Below are positions 32,327-41,112 of a stretch of DNA of 64,000 bases, in pieces. Numbering within the stretch: position 1 is the stretch's first letter; the number at the start of each line of letters is the position of its first letter. Made by a program: the position numbers and the translations under genes. Under the pieces are notes generated by a model. It did not search any database, was not told where the DNA came from, and was given only the letters and a program-made list of their open reading frames with translations. The DNA lies in assembly GCA_947493945.1 (NCBI GenBank), contig CANLSR010000013.1:1-64000 (forward strand), in the 5' to 3' direction. The stretch is from an uncultured bacterium (lineage in GTDB: Bacteria > Bacteroidota > Rhodothermia > Rhodothermales > Rubricoccaceae).

Positions 32327-33379
32327 ATGGCCACCGTCGTCACCTTCGGCGAGATCATGCTCCGGCTCTCCACGCCGGGCTTCTCGCGCTTCCGCCAAGC
32401 CACCGCCTTCGACGCCACGTTCGGCGGCGGTGAGGCCAACGTCGCCGTGTCGCTGGCGCTGTTCGGCCACGAGGCCCGGTTCGTCTCGAAGCTGCCCGCC
32501 CACGCCATCGGCCAGGCGGCCGTCGACCGGCTCCGCCAGTTCGGCGTCGACCCCTCGCACGTCGTGCGCGGCGGCGATCGGGTCGGGATCTACTTTCTCG
32601 AGACCGGCGCCAGCCAGCGCCCCTCGACGGTGATCTACGACCGGGCCCACTCGGCGGTGTCCGAGATGGACCCCGGCGAGGTCGACTGGGCGGCGGCGAT
32701 GGACGGGGCCGACTGGTTCCACTGGACCGGCATCACGCCGGCGCTCGGCCCCAAGCCCAAGGCGGCCGTCGAGGCCGCCTGCCGCGCCGCCAAGGCCGCC
32801 GGCGTGACGGTCTCGTGCGACCTCAACTTCCGCTCGAAGCTGTGGACGACGGACGAGGCCCAGGCCACCATGCGCCCGCTGATGGAGTGGGTCGACGTGT
32901 GCATCGCCAACGAGGAGGACGCCGACCGCTCGCTCGGGATGCGGACGGCGGGCTCGGGCGCCGACGCGGCCGACGAGGCCGCGCTGGACGAGGCCGGCTA
33001 CGCCCGGCTGGCGGAGCGCTTGCAGCAAGAGTACGGGTTCGACGCCGTCGCCGTCACGCTGCGCGAGAGCCACAGCGCCAGCGACAACGGCTGGAGCGCG
33101 ATGCTCGTGGGCGGGGCCGGCTCGGCGGCCCCGGTCGCCCAGGCCACGCGCAGCCGCCAGTACGAGGTGCGCCTCGTGGACCGCGTCGGCGGCGGGGACA
33201 GCTTCGCGGCCGGGCTGGTCCACGGGTTGCTCACCAAGGCGGAGGCCGAGGAGGCGCTGGAGTTCGCCGTGGCGGCGAGCGCGCTGAAGCAGACGATCCC
33301 CGGCGACCTCAACCTGACCTCCTCGAGCGAGGTCGAAAAGCTGGCGCAGGGCTCCGGCTCCGGGCGCGTCGAGCGGTAG
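32327..33379 (+). CDS. kdgK: 2-keto-3-deoxygluconate kinase
   Basis: A 350-aa PfkB/ribokinase-family kinase that phosphorylates KDG to KDPG. Substrate-side motifs are TFGEIMLRLSTPG and FGGGEANVAVSLALFG. The catalytic Asp and anion hole lie in DRVGGGDSFAAGLVHGLL. The FGEIMLRLS opening is characteristic of KdgK within PfkB proteins. It is 64 bp after eda in the same operon and joins the two uronate branches to the lower Entner-Doudoroff step. Confidence 0.93.
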   Translation: MATVVTFGEIMLRLSTPGFSRFRQATAFDATFGGGEANVAVSLALFGHEARFVSKLPAHAIGQAAVDRLRQFGVDPSHVVRGGDRVGIYFLETGASQRPSTVIYDRAHSAVSEMDPGEVDWAAAMDGADWFHWTGITPALGPKPKAAVEAACRAAKAAGVTVSCDLNFRSKLWTTDEAQATMRPLMEWVDVCIANEEDADRSLGMRTAGSGADAADEAALDEAGYARLAERLQQEYGFDAVAVTLRESHSASDNGWSAMLVGGAGSAAPVAQATRSRQYEVRLVDRVGGGDSFAAGLVHGLLTKAEAEEALEFAVAASALKQTIPGDLNLTSSSEVEKLAQGSGSGRVER

Positions 33380-33500
33380 CCGGCGCCCGTCGACGCGACC
33401 CCAAACGGGGCCCTCAGCCCCATTCGGCTCCCGTACCTGCCGCCGAGGCCAGGGGCAGAACCGCTTCCCCGAACGCTTGGAGAGACCTCGTGGTCGTCGC

Positions 33501-33514
33501 TCGAACGATTCAAG
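33501..33514. promoter_or_regulatory. Degenerate operator-like site before the PL14-like gene
   Basis: TCGAACGATTCAAG resembles the locus operator (GAACG, one extra base, TTCAA) and lies 70 bp before the lipoprotein lyase gene. It hints that this last gene has its own LacI-controlled promoter. The match is weak. Confidence 0.3.
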
Positions 33515-33583
33515 GCCGTCCCCGGCCTGGCAAGGCTCCGTCCTCCCCCGGCGTGCCGCGTGCCGCCCCATCCTCCCGCACCC

Positions 33584-34534
33584 ATGGTCCGCTCCACTGG
33601 CAGCCTCCGGCTCCTCGCATTGTCGCTGCTTACCTGCGCGTTCGCCTTGTCGTCGTGCGACGCCACGGCCCCCGCCCCCCCACACTCCTCGCCCGACGTG
33701 GCCGGCGGGGTCTCCGCGAGCTACGTCGACGGCAGCGGCCGGCTCCGCGTCCACTTCGACACCCAAGGTCACGGCCAGCGTTACTACCGGAGCGATGCGG
33801 AGGAGGACTTCGGCTCCGACCTCTCGTGGGCCAGCAGCAACGACTGGACCTCTAGGGGGAACCTCATGGAGACCTACAGCGGCGGCCTCCGCTTCCGCCT
33901 CCCTGCCGGCGTCCACGGCAACGGGACCGGCGGCAAGATCCGCGTGCCGATCTCCTCGCGCTCGGGCTACTACCTCCAGTACCGGGTTCAGTTTGAGTCG
34001 GGGTTCGACTTTACGCCGCCCAGCGGCGGCTCGAACGGCGGCAAGCTGCCCGGCCTGGCCGGCGGCGATGGCAACACCGGCGGCGACCCGGGCTGGGACG
34101 GCGACGGCTGGAGCGCGCGCCTGATGTGGCGCGGCGACCGGACGTCGAGCTCTAGCACGGCCCGCCTCTACGCATACGTCTACCACAAAGACCAGCCCAA
34201 GACCTACGGTCAGTACGTCGACACCGGGTTCGACGTCTCGGCTGGCGACTGGTACACGGTCCGGCTCTACGTCGGCATGAACACCGGCGACAACAAGGAC
34301 GGCCGGCTCCGGGTGTGGCTGAAGGAGGACAGCAGCCAGCCCGGCTTTGGCAGTTCGAGGGTCAGCAGGAGCAACATCCGGTGGATGGACAACGGCCACG
34401 AGGTGGACGAGGCGCTGATCCAGGTCTTCAACGGCGGCGGCACGTCGAAGTGGGACCTGACCACCGCGTCGTTCATCCGGATCGACGACGTCGCCACTTG
34501 CCACACGGCCTCCGAGTGTAACGGCCTGCTCTAG
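33584..34534 (+). CDS. Polysaccharide lyase family 14-like lipoprotein
   Basis: A 316-aa exported protein with lipobox ALSSC (Cys about 24). The jelly-roll domain (about 45-310) carries YYLQYRVQFESGFDF, GGKLPGLAGGDGNTGG, GWSARLMWRGDR, WYTVRLYVGMNTG and DGRLRVWLKED. The GGKLPGL...WSARLMWR pair is the usual signature of PL14 (alginate/glucuronan lyases of viruses, molluscs and bacteria). It sits 204 bp after kdgK. ATG 33584 was chosen over GTG 33560 because the signal peptide starts there. It probably acts at the cell surface or in the periplasm on the same polymer. Confidence 0.82.
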   Translation: MVRSTGSLRLLALSLLTCAFALSSCDATAPAPPHSSPDVAGGVSASYVDGSGRLRVHFDTQGHGQRYYRSDAEEDFGSDLSWASSNDWTSRGNLMETYSGGLRFRLPAGVHGNGTGGKIRVPISSRSGYYLQYRVQFESGFDFTPPSGGSNGGKLPGLAGGDGNTGGDPGWDGDGWSARLMWRGDRTSSSSTARLYAYVYHKDQPKTYGQYVDTGFDVSAGDWYTVRLYVGMNTGDNKDGRLRVWLKEDSSQPGFGSSRVSRSNIRWMDNGHEVDEALIQVFNGGGTSKWDLTTASFIRIDDVATCHTASECNGLL

Positions 34535-34550
34535 AAACGGCTCGGCAAAG

Positions 34551-34582
34551 CGGCCCGAGGCGACGTGACGTCGCTCGGGCCG
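34551..34582 (+). terminator. Strong hairpin ending the plus-strand uronate operon
   Basis: CGGCCCGAGGCGACGT and ACGTCGCTCGGGCCG pair over 15 bp with one bulged G, 16 bases after the lyase stop. There is no T run. Similar GC stems without U tracts end several genes here, so termination is likely but the mechanism is unclear. Confidence 0.6.
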
Positions 34583-35049
34583 TGCTGGACGGGCGGTCTC
34601 GCCTCCCGCTGGCGGCGACCGGGGCGGCGTGGACGCTCGGCCGATTTGCGACCGCTTCTGCGTTCAGCCGGCCGCCGTCACGCGAGGCAACCCTCCATCC
34701 CACCGGGACCGGTGGCCCTCGTCGGCGCCGGGGCGCCACGCTGGTCGGGCATTACGAGCGGGCGGCCGCGCTCGACCAGGACTCTGCGTCGAGCCCACGC
34801 CGTCTCAGCCGGCCGGCCGCGGCTCGCCGCCGGCCTCCGCCAGCGAGCGGCGCGGGCCGGCTCGTTGGCCGAGCAGTCGGGGTGCCCAGGCACGTCGTAT
34901 CGGGCGCCCTGGGCATCGCGTCGAACGTCCGGCGCTCGCCGTCGAGCGGGCGCAAGGAGACCCGCTCCTCGCGTGCTCACAGGCAGTGAGAGGCCTCGGC
35001 GTTGTTGGGTCTGAGCTAGCGGCGTGCCTTTGGCGTCAGGGGCCTAGAA
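34583..35049. other. Gene-free stretch after the uronate operon
   Basis: Only low-complexity open frames without family resemblance appear on either strand. Nothing else is recognised. Confidence 0.4.
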
Positions 35050-35217
35050 CTAGGTCTTGTGCGAAAACGTCATCTTGCCATCCTGAACGCCAGTGAAGGA
35101 TCTCAACGCCGATGCATCACGCCCTCGAATACGGTTCCGATGGCCGACCGGCTCCGAGTTGAGGTCCTTCGACAAGCTCAGGATGACAGTCTCTAGGAGT
35201 TTCCGCACAGAGCCTAG
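35050..35217. mobile_element. MITE-like element with CTAG ends
   Basis: A 168-bp imperfect palindrome. The ends read CTAG-GTCTTGTGCGAAAAC and GTTTCCGCACAGAGC-CTAG, so about 15-bp terminal inverted repeats are flanked by CTAG, which may be the target duplication. Inside, 35076-35106 (TGCCATCCTGAACGCC...GAAGGATCTCAAC) pairs with 35158-35188 (GTTGAGGTCCTTCGACAAGC-TCAGGATGACA). The inner motif CTTCGACAAGCTCAGGATGA is a repeat often scattered in environmental genomes. It has no coding capacity and probably was mobilised by an IS5-like transposase. Confidence 0.6.
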
Positions 35218-36603
35218 GCCGGGCCACCAACGCGACCGCCGCGTTCCACTTGCAGGGCGCCACCCACCGGCGGAGCCCGTCGGCGAGCTAGACGCGCCGC
35301 GCGGCTAGGGACGAGCCGCCCTTCGTTGGCACGACGCGCCCTCCCACCAGCAACCGCCAGCCGAGCAGGTCCAAGAGCGGGCGAGGCGCCCCCGGTTCTC
35401 GCGCGGGCTCCAGAGCGCATTGGCACCTGGGAGCCGGCAACAGACGTTAGCAGAACAATTTGCCTTCTAGCATCTAGACGCTAGGGGTTAGACGGCGTGC
35501 TGTGATACCAGGACCGACGATTCCGGCTTCCGCTCTGGGGCTGTCGCTGGTGGGGACGGTGCGTAAGCGTCGGCCAGCGTCCGAGCGACAAAGTGTAGCG
35601 AGAGCTCTTGGGTCACCGGAGTCCGGATCATGAACGGGCGGACCGCACCCACCATCAGAAGCCACTTCCACCCGCCGCCCACGAGACCACCCAGGCCGAC
35701 GACGAGCAGAGTCCGAGGACCGAACGGACAGCTGGCGGACGTCCTGTTGTCAGGTTTGGAGCAGGCGCGCGCGACGGTGACCTGGGGCGAGCTTGCCGAG
35801 AAGGGCGACCGCGCAGGGCGGCAGAAACGCAGAGTCAGTGCCTCCAGGCGAGAGGGGTGACCCGGAAGGTCTCCTCCCTGACGCCCCGATCGGCCTCTCG
35901 GACGTTCCGGTCAGCTTCTCCAACGTTCAAAGAGCGCCCAGACGTCGGTCATCTCGTGCAAACCTGATCTGGTTCTACAGGCGGGTCGCTCGGGGCGCGG
36001 CACTGGGTCGGGCCTCTCCCCTCCCGCGGAGCGTGCTCAAAACGCCGAGCCTGAGAGGCCAAACACGGCCGCGTCAATGGCGACGCCTGGACCATCACGG
36101 AACGCGCGATCCGCTAGGCTCTCTCCTCGCTCTTGGTGGTCGCCCACGAGAGTCGGTAAGCACGTCGGTGGAAGTCTGGAACGTGCCGCCCCAAGGTGTG
36201 ACCATGTCAGAGGCCACGGCGAGGACGGCCGCGGTGCCGGGAGTGTGACGGGGGCGATGTCACCTGAAACGCCGGCGGAGTCCCTCGCGACGGTCAGACG
36301 TCGTCAGGACGGGCGGCCCCCCGAAGCGCCGGCCGTTCGGCCAGTGTCAGCCCAAGCGCCAGTCGGCCGGCGTGTCCGGGCACGCGGTTACAAGGCCCAC
36401 TGAGCGCCGAGGCGACGTAGAGCCCCACGGTAGGCTCGATGTCGAACCGATTCGGACGCCCCCTGCGAGCCGCCTCAGAAACGGCGAGAGCGGCCGCATC
36501 GACTGCGCGCCGTTCAGGCGTGCGAGTGGAGTCCCTAAACTTGTCTTGACCCTTAACCGGGCGTCCGAGCTACCGGGTCAGGGTCATCTTCGCCTACTGT
36601 TTC
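35218..36603. other. Gene-poor region upstream of the partition locus
   Basis: This stretch is somewhat less GC-rich and has many stops. I find no frame with family resemblance on either strand. A CTAG palindrome (35467-35484) of the par type occurs within it. It may contain decayed genes. Confidence 0.45.
35467..35484. promoter_or_regulatory. Distal CTAG palindrome of the par type
   Basis: CTAGCATCTAGACGCTAG differs from the perfect palindrome CTAGCACCTAGGTGCTAG at 36604-36621 by two bases per half. Both are preceded by TT and followed by GGG. It lies 1.3 kb upstream of parA with no gene beside it. It may be a centromere (parS/parC-like) unit. Confidence 0.5.
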
Positions 36604-36740
36604 TAGCACCTAGGTGCTAGGGTCTACTGCCTATAGCTAAAGTCTCTGATGGAGCTCACGGCACGCAGGACGGATAAACCGAGACTCTAGAGTCTATGGG
36701 CTCGGCAATAGAGAGTAGTTCGTAGTATCTAGAGGCTAGA
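36604..36740. promoter_or_regulatory. CTAG palindrome cluster in the parA control region
   Basis: Three sites precede parA: CTAGCACCTAGGTGCTAG (36604-36621, perfect 18-bp palindrome), AGACTCTAGAGTCT (36682-36695, perfect 14-bp palindrome) and ATCTAGAGGCTAGA (36727-36740). The ATCTAG/GTCTAG halves recur. In type Ib partition systems the small partner binds such repeats both as operator and as centromere. parA starts 17 bp after the last site. Confidence 0.6.
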
Positions 36741-36757
36741 ACCACTCCCCTCCCCCC

Positions 36758-37543
36758 GTGCGCGTCATCGCCTTCAGCAACCTTAAGGGCGGCTCGTCCA
36801 AGACGACCTCCTCGCTCGCCGTCGCGGCCGAGCTGGCCCAGCGCGGTCGGCGCGTCCTCCTGATCGACCTCGACCCCCAGGCGACGCTCACCAAGTCGGC
36901 CGGGCTCGACCCGTCCCACGCTGCGGCCCAGTACCTCAAGGGCGAGATTGAGGCCGAGGCCGCCGTACTCCGCCCTGAGGGACTCTGGGACGAGGCGCTC
37001 GCCCAGAACGGGGGCGCGCTGCACCTCGTCCCGGCCAGCCGCCAGCTCGTCCAGTTTGAGGGCCAGGCCGTCGCCCGGCTGGCGAACCGGCTCGTCGCGC
37101 TCTTGGACGCCGTCGAGGCCGACTACGACTTTGTCGCCGTCGACTCCCCGCCCCAGGCGTCGGCGCTCGTGACGGCCACGCTCGCGTCGGCCGACGAGGT
37201 CTACGTCCCCGTGGCGTCCGGGCGCGGGGCGCTCGACGGGCTCGTCGACGTGCAGGAGCTCTCAAAGCGGTTCGGAACTACGCCGGTCTCGGGCGCCTTC
37301 GCCACGCGCGTCAACGTGTCGAGCCACCACGACCTCGACCTGGCCGAGTACGTGGCCGCCCAGGCTACGGGGCCGGACGGGGAGGGGGGGCTCAAGACGT
37401 ACATCCGGGAGACCGTCCGCGTCCGGGAGTCCGAGATGGCCCGCGTCCCGCTCCCGTTCTACGACCGCTCGTCGACGGCGGCCCAGGACTACGCGGCGCT
37501 CGCCGACGAGATCGAGGCGCGGCAGTCCCCACGAATCGTTTAG
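36758..37543 (+). CDS. parA: ParA partition ATPase
   Basis: A 261-aa ParA/MinD-type ATPase that segregates plasmid copies. The deviant Walker A is LKGGSSKTTSSLAVA (about 9-23). Walker A' is LLIDLDPQATLTKS and Walker B is FVAVDSPPQASALV. There is no N-terminal helix-turn-helix, so it belongs to the short type Ib class in which the partner protein represses the operon. GTG 36758 is the start directly before the motif. A CTAG-rich control region precedes it and a small partner gene follows 44 bp downstream. Confidence 0.92.
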   Translation: MRVIAFSNLKGGSSKTTSSLAVAAELAQRGRRVLLIDLDPQATLTKSAGLDPSHAAAQYLKGEIEAEAAVLRPEGLWDEALAQNGGALHLVPASRQLVQFEGQAVARLANRLVALLDAVEADYDFVAVDSPPQASALVTATLASADEVYVPVASGRGALDGLVDVQELSKRFGTTPVSGAFATRVNVSSHHDLDLAEYVAAQATGPDGEGGLKTYIRETVRVRESEMARVPLPFYDRSSTAAQDYAALADEIEARQSPRIV

Positions 37544-37550
37544 TCTATTA

Positions 37551-37576
37551 CCTAGCGTCTAGATCATAGTCACTAG
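37551..37576. promoter_or_regulatory. CTAG repeat between parA and its partner
   Basis: CCTAGCGTCTAGATCATAGTC followed by ACTAG fills the 44-bp gap between the two genes. It repeats the CTAGCG/GTCTAG halves seen upstream of parA. It may be a further binding site of the partner protein. Confidence 0.5.
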
Positions 37577-37587
37577 ATCCCAGAACC

Positions 37588-38004
37588 ATGTCCAGCTCGC
37601 GCAAGCCCCGACTCAACATCGGCCCCGCTACGACCGAAGGAACGGCGTTCGAGGGCGCGTTCGGCGCGTCCACGCCGCCCGTTGAGTCCGAGAGCCCGGC
37701 TCCTGGAACGGACACACGAGAAAAGGCGGCCACGGAACCGGCCGTCGGGACCGCCAAGCCCGTCCGGCGGCCGAGGGCCCCGTCGCCCGGTGACGGGGCG
37801 TACGAACGGACGGTCCAGGGCAACTGGAACGTTCCGGCGTGGATGCGCGCGAAGGTCCGCGCAGCGGCCGAGGAGAGCGGCGCGAGCCAGAACGACTTTG
37901 TCCAGCGGGCGCTCGAGCGCCACATCGAGGAGGCCGAGCGGAACAGGGGAGGGGGCTTCGCTCTGGAGTCGCGCCACTTTGGGAGGGCCAGGGGGGGGCG
38001 GTAG
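37588..38004 (+). CDS. Small ParA partner, probable ribbon-helix-helix DNA-binding protein
   Basis: A 138-aa protein. The first 75 residues are disordered and rich in Pro, Ala, Glu and Thr. Residues about 80-120 (NWNVPAWMRAKVRAAAEESG-ASQNDFVQRALERHIEEAER) have the strand-helix-turn-helix pattern of RHH proteins such as CopG or ParB of type Ib systems. It follows parA in one transcript. It likely binds the CTAG repeats as centromere and operator and contacts ParA through its N-terminus. The family assignment is structural inference. Confidence 0.7.
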   Translation: MSSSRKPRLNIGPATTEGTAFEGAFGASTPPVESESPAPGTDTREKAATEPAVGTAKPVRRPRAPSPGDGAYERTVQGNWNVPAWMRAKVRAAAEESGASQNDFVQRALERHIEEAERNRGGGFALESRHFGRARGGR

Positions 38005-38089
38005 GCCGCGTCGTGGGGTACGGGGCGGCCAGATGCTCTCGTCGAAGGCCCGGTGGGCGACGGCCGCCAGCGCGCCGCGAGCCCCCCGA

Positions 38090-38107
38090 GAGCGGAGGCC
38101 TCCGCTC
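38090..38107. terminator. Perfect palindrome between converging genes
   Basis: GAGCGGAGGCCTCCGCTC is an 18-bp perfect palindrome in the 209-bp gap between the par partner (plus) and the beta-barrel gene (minus). It has no loop as DNA and no T run. A shared terminator is possible and a protein site equally so. Nothing else is seen in this gap. Confidence 0.35.
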
Positions 38108-38213
38108 AGGGTGCGTCGGTGGTCGTGACGTAGAGGTCGGGGGGGAGCTGGCACCCCGGCCGGTCTCGCAGGCGTCTCCCGCCGCCCACTGGAGCGCCAG
38201 GGTGGGGCACGAC

Positions 38214-41045
38214 TTACAGACCAAAGTTGCTGAGCTTGTACGCGAGGTTGAGCATCACGTAGCGTCCCAGCGCGTTCGCCTGCGCGTCCTCGACGTAGAG
38301 GTCGGTCACCGTCCGGCCCACGTCGGCCTGCTGGTCCAAGAGGTCCGAGACGCTGAGGCTGACCTCGGCCAAGTCGCCGGGCAGGAACTTGTAGCCGACC
38401 CGGGCCCCCCACAGGACCTGCGTGGGGTCGACGGAAGCGTCGAGGCCGGTCGTGTGGAGCGCGCGGAGGTTGGTGCCGAGCACGAGCCCGCCAGCCGGCA
38501 ACCAGGTCAGCTCCCCGCCGACCGAGTGGCGGACCGTCGTCTGGTCGAGGGCCTGGGCGGCGGCGTTCGAGACGGCCGAGTAGCGCACGCCGTACTCGGC
38601 CGACATGTCGAACCGCTGGCTGAGCGCGCTGCTGAGGAACACGCGGCCGTCGATCCCGACCTGGTCGGAGGCCGTCACGACGTCGTTCACCAGGCCGGGG
38701 ACGCGGGCGTAGCTGGCGCCGAGGGCCACGTTGGCGTTGCTGCCCAGGAACCCGACCAGCCGGCCGTAGCTGACGAGCGCCCGAGCGTCCCAGCGGCCGT
38801 CGAGGTTGACGGGCCGCGTGAGCTGCGCGCCGGCCGGGAGCACCACGCCGGGCGCGACCTCGGTGTCGACCGCCGCGAGCGTCGTCGCGGACACGATGGC
38901 ATCCTGGCCGTACGACGCGCTCAGGAGGCCCGCCAGCACCGACCCGCCCTCGGCGTCGGTGGAGTTATAGCGGGCGCGGAGCGAGTGCGTCGCGCTGGGC
39001 GTGAGGTCGGGGGCCCCGGCCGTCAGCAGGAGCGGGTTGGCCGTGTCGACCACGTCCTGGAGCTGCGCCGCCGACGGCGTCTGCGTCCGCACGCGGTAAT
39101 CGAGGCTCACGCGCGCCCCCTCGCCCAGAGTCGTCCGCAGGCGCGCCGACGGCAGGAGCGACCAGAACGTGCGGTCGACGGCCGTGAGCGTCGGGGCCGA
39201 CTGCTCGGAGGTGAGGTGCTCGTGCTGCACGTCGAGGCCGACCTGGAGGCTGAGGCCACGTCCGCGCCGGCCCGGTTCGCCGGCCGCCCCGCCGCGTCGT
39301 CCGCCGCGGTCCCGTCCGCCACCACCTAGGCGGTAGGCGACGCCCGCGCGCTGGACGGCGGAGGTCTGGTCGAACAAGCTGGTGTAGGCGTTGTCGGGGA
39401 GCGTGAACGCGGCGTCGGCGTCGGCCAGAAAGGCGAGCCGGTCCGACGTGCTCCGCGTGACCTCGGGGCGGTAGCTGAGCTGGAGCTGCCCCTGCGAGCC
39501 GACGGGCTCGGTGTAGAGGACTTGGGCCGAGAGCGCCCGCGAGGAGGCGTCGGCGTCGAGGCGCTGGTCGAGCGCGTCGTCGGCGTCGCCCGAGATCACG
39601 AGCGAGCGGAGGTCGGTCTGGCTGTCCTGCGAGCCCAGGCTGCCGCCGAGGCCGAGCGTGAGCGTCCGGCCCGGCGTCGCGAACCGCTGGCGGAGCAGGA
39701 CGTCGAGCCCCGCCGAGGCCGCGGCGCCGTCGGCGACGGTGGCCGTCGTGGTCTGCGCCAGCGGGTCGCCGGCGAGCCGGGTCGTGCCGGCGAGCGTCCC
39801 TGCGTAGGCGTTGTCCTGGAGCGAGAGGCGGGGCTGGACGACGAGTTGGGTGGTCTCGGACAGGTCGGCTTGGGCCCGGAGCGAGAGCCGGTGCGTCGCG
39901 TTCGTGCCCTCGGCGGCGTTGGTCTCGGCGTAGACCTGGGAGGCGAGCTCGCCCGTCGTGTAGGCGCGCGTGAGCCGGGAGTCGACGTCGTTGTCGGTCG
40001 TGTTGAACACGTAGCTGCCGGCGAGGTCGAGGCGCCCGTCGAGGAGCTTGTCAGCGTAGCTGACGCCGACGGCCGTGGTGGTGGCGAGGCCGTCCTGGTC
40101 GCCCACGAGCAGGTCGCTCACGTCGGTGCCGCCGCCTCGGCCGCCGCCGCGCCCGCCGCGGCCCCGCCCGCCGCTGCCGGTCGTGACGCCGAGCAGGTCC
40201 TCGGTGGCGAAGTTCTGCCGGTCCACGTTGTTGGCGATCCCGACGACGGTGATGCGGCGGTCGCCGTCGAGCAGGGTCACGTTGCCGCCGGCGAGGTACT
40301 CGCCGCCCGGCCCGCCGCCGGCGTAGGCCCGGCCAAACTGGCCGTTGGACATCCCCGGCCGCGTGACGATGTTGATCGTCTTTTCCGCGTCGCCGTCGTC
40401 GAAGCCCGAGAACTGGGCCGCCTCGCTCTGGCGGTCGAACACCTGGACCTCCTGGACGATCTCGGCCGGGAGCGTCCGGAGCGCGGCCTGCACGTCGCCG
40501 CCGAAGAACTCGCGGCCGTCGACCAGCACGCGCTGGACCGTCTCGCCCTCCGCGGTCACCTCGCCGTCCTCGACGACCACGCCGGGCAGCTTCCGGAGCA
40601 GGTCCTCCACGTCGGCGTCGGGGTTGACGGGGAAGGCGTCGGCGGCGAACGCCGTCGTGTCGCCGCGGACCTCGACGCGCTGGCGGGTGGCGCCGACCAG
40701 GACTTCGCTGAGCGCCCCCTCGTCGAGCGCGAGCCGGACCTCGCCGAGCGCGAGCGGCCCGCCCACCGCCAGGGCGCGGTCGACCGCCGTGTAGCCGACG
40801 AACGAGACGCGGAGCCGGTACGGACCGGGCGCGACCGAGAGACGGAACGAGCCGTCGAGGCCGGACGAGACGCCGGCGCGGGCGCTGTCGGCGGAGACGA
40901 GGAGCACGGTGGCGCCGGGCAACGGCTGGCCGTCGGCGGCGTCCAGGACGGTGCCCGTGACGGGGACGGGCGCCTGGGCGCCGGCCGGCGCGGCGGTGGA
41001 GAGCGCCAGCGCGGCGAGCGCGAGCGAGAACGTGAGACGTGTCAT
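38214..41045 (-). CDS. TonB-receptor-like outer-membrane beta-barrel protein (OMP_b-brl_3)
   Basis: A 943-aa outer-membrane protein with signal peptide ending APAGA. A carboxypeptidase-like domain (about 28-110; VTGTVLDAADGQPLPGATVL) and a plug-like region (LLRKLPGVVVEDGEVTAEGE, VQRVLVDGREFFGGDVQAAL, PAEIVQEVQVFDRQSEAAQF) lead to a barrel, with no TonB box obvious. A Gly/Arg-rich loop lies near 295-315 (GGRGRGGRGGGRGGG). This is the family containing outer membrane beta-barrel protein PF14905, whose substrates are mostly unknown. Downstream of the small periplasmic protein gene at 41113, it is probably co-transcribed with it. Confidence 0.87.
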   Translation of the reverse strand: MTRLTFSLALAALALSTAAPAGAQAPVPVTGTVLDAADGQPLPGATVLLVSADSARAGVSSGLDGSFRLSVAPGPYRLRVSFVGYTAVDRALAVGGPLALGEVRLALDEGALSEVLVGATRQRVEVRGDTTAFAADAFPVNPDADVEDLLRKLPGVVVEDGEVTAEGETVQRVLVDGREFFGGDVQAALRTLPAEIVQEVQVFDRQSEAAQFSGFDDGDAEKTINIVTRPGMSNGQFGRAYAGGGPGGEYLAGGNVTLLDGDRRITVVGIANNVDRQNFATEDLLGVTTGSGGRGRGGRGGGRGGGTDVSDLLVGDQDGLATTTAVGVSYADKLLDGRLDLAGSYVFNTTDNDVDSRLTRAYTTGELASQVYAETNAAEGTNATHRLSLRAQADLSETTQLVVQPRLSLQDNAYAGTLAGTTRLAGDPLAQTTTATVADGAAASAGLDVLLRQRFATPGRTLTLGLGGSLGSQDSQTDLRSLVISGDADDALDQRLDADASSRALSAQVLYTEPVGSQGQLQLSYRPEVTRSTSDRLAFLADADAAFTLPDNAYTSLFDQTSAVQRAGVAYRLGGGGRDRGGRRGGAAGEPGRRGRGLSLQVGLDVQHEHLTSEQSAPTLTAVDRTFWSLLPSARLRTTLGEGARVSLDYRVRTQTPSAAQLQDVVDTANPLLLTAGAPDLTPSATHSLRARYNSTDAEGGSVLAGLLSASYGQDAIVSATTLAAVDTEVAPGVVLPAGAQLTRPVNLDGRWDARALVSYGRLVGFLGSNANVALGASYARVPGLVNDVVTASDQVGIDGRVFLSSALSQRFDMSAEYGVRYSAVSNAAAQALDQTTVRHSVGGELTWLPAGGLVLGTNLRALHTTGLDASVDPTQVLWGARVGYKFLPGDLAEVSLSVSDLLDQQADVGRTVTDLYVEDAQANALGRYVMLNLAYKLSNFGL

Positions 41046-41112
41046 GACGGGACCGAGAGGCCGACCCCGGAGGTCCGGGGTCGGCGGTGGGACGGGCGCG
41101 GTACGCGCTGGA

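Noticed and set aside
35630..36400. Several 70-150-residue frames in the gap before parA
   Set aside because: They overlap one another in different frames, lack family motifs and show no consistent start or operon context.
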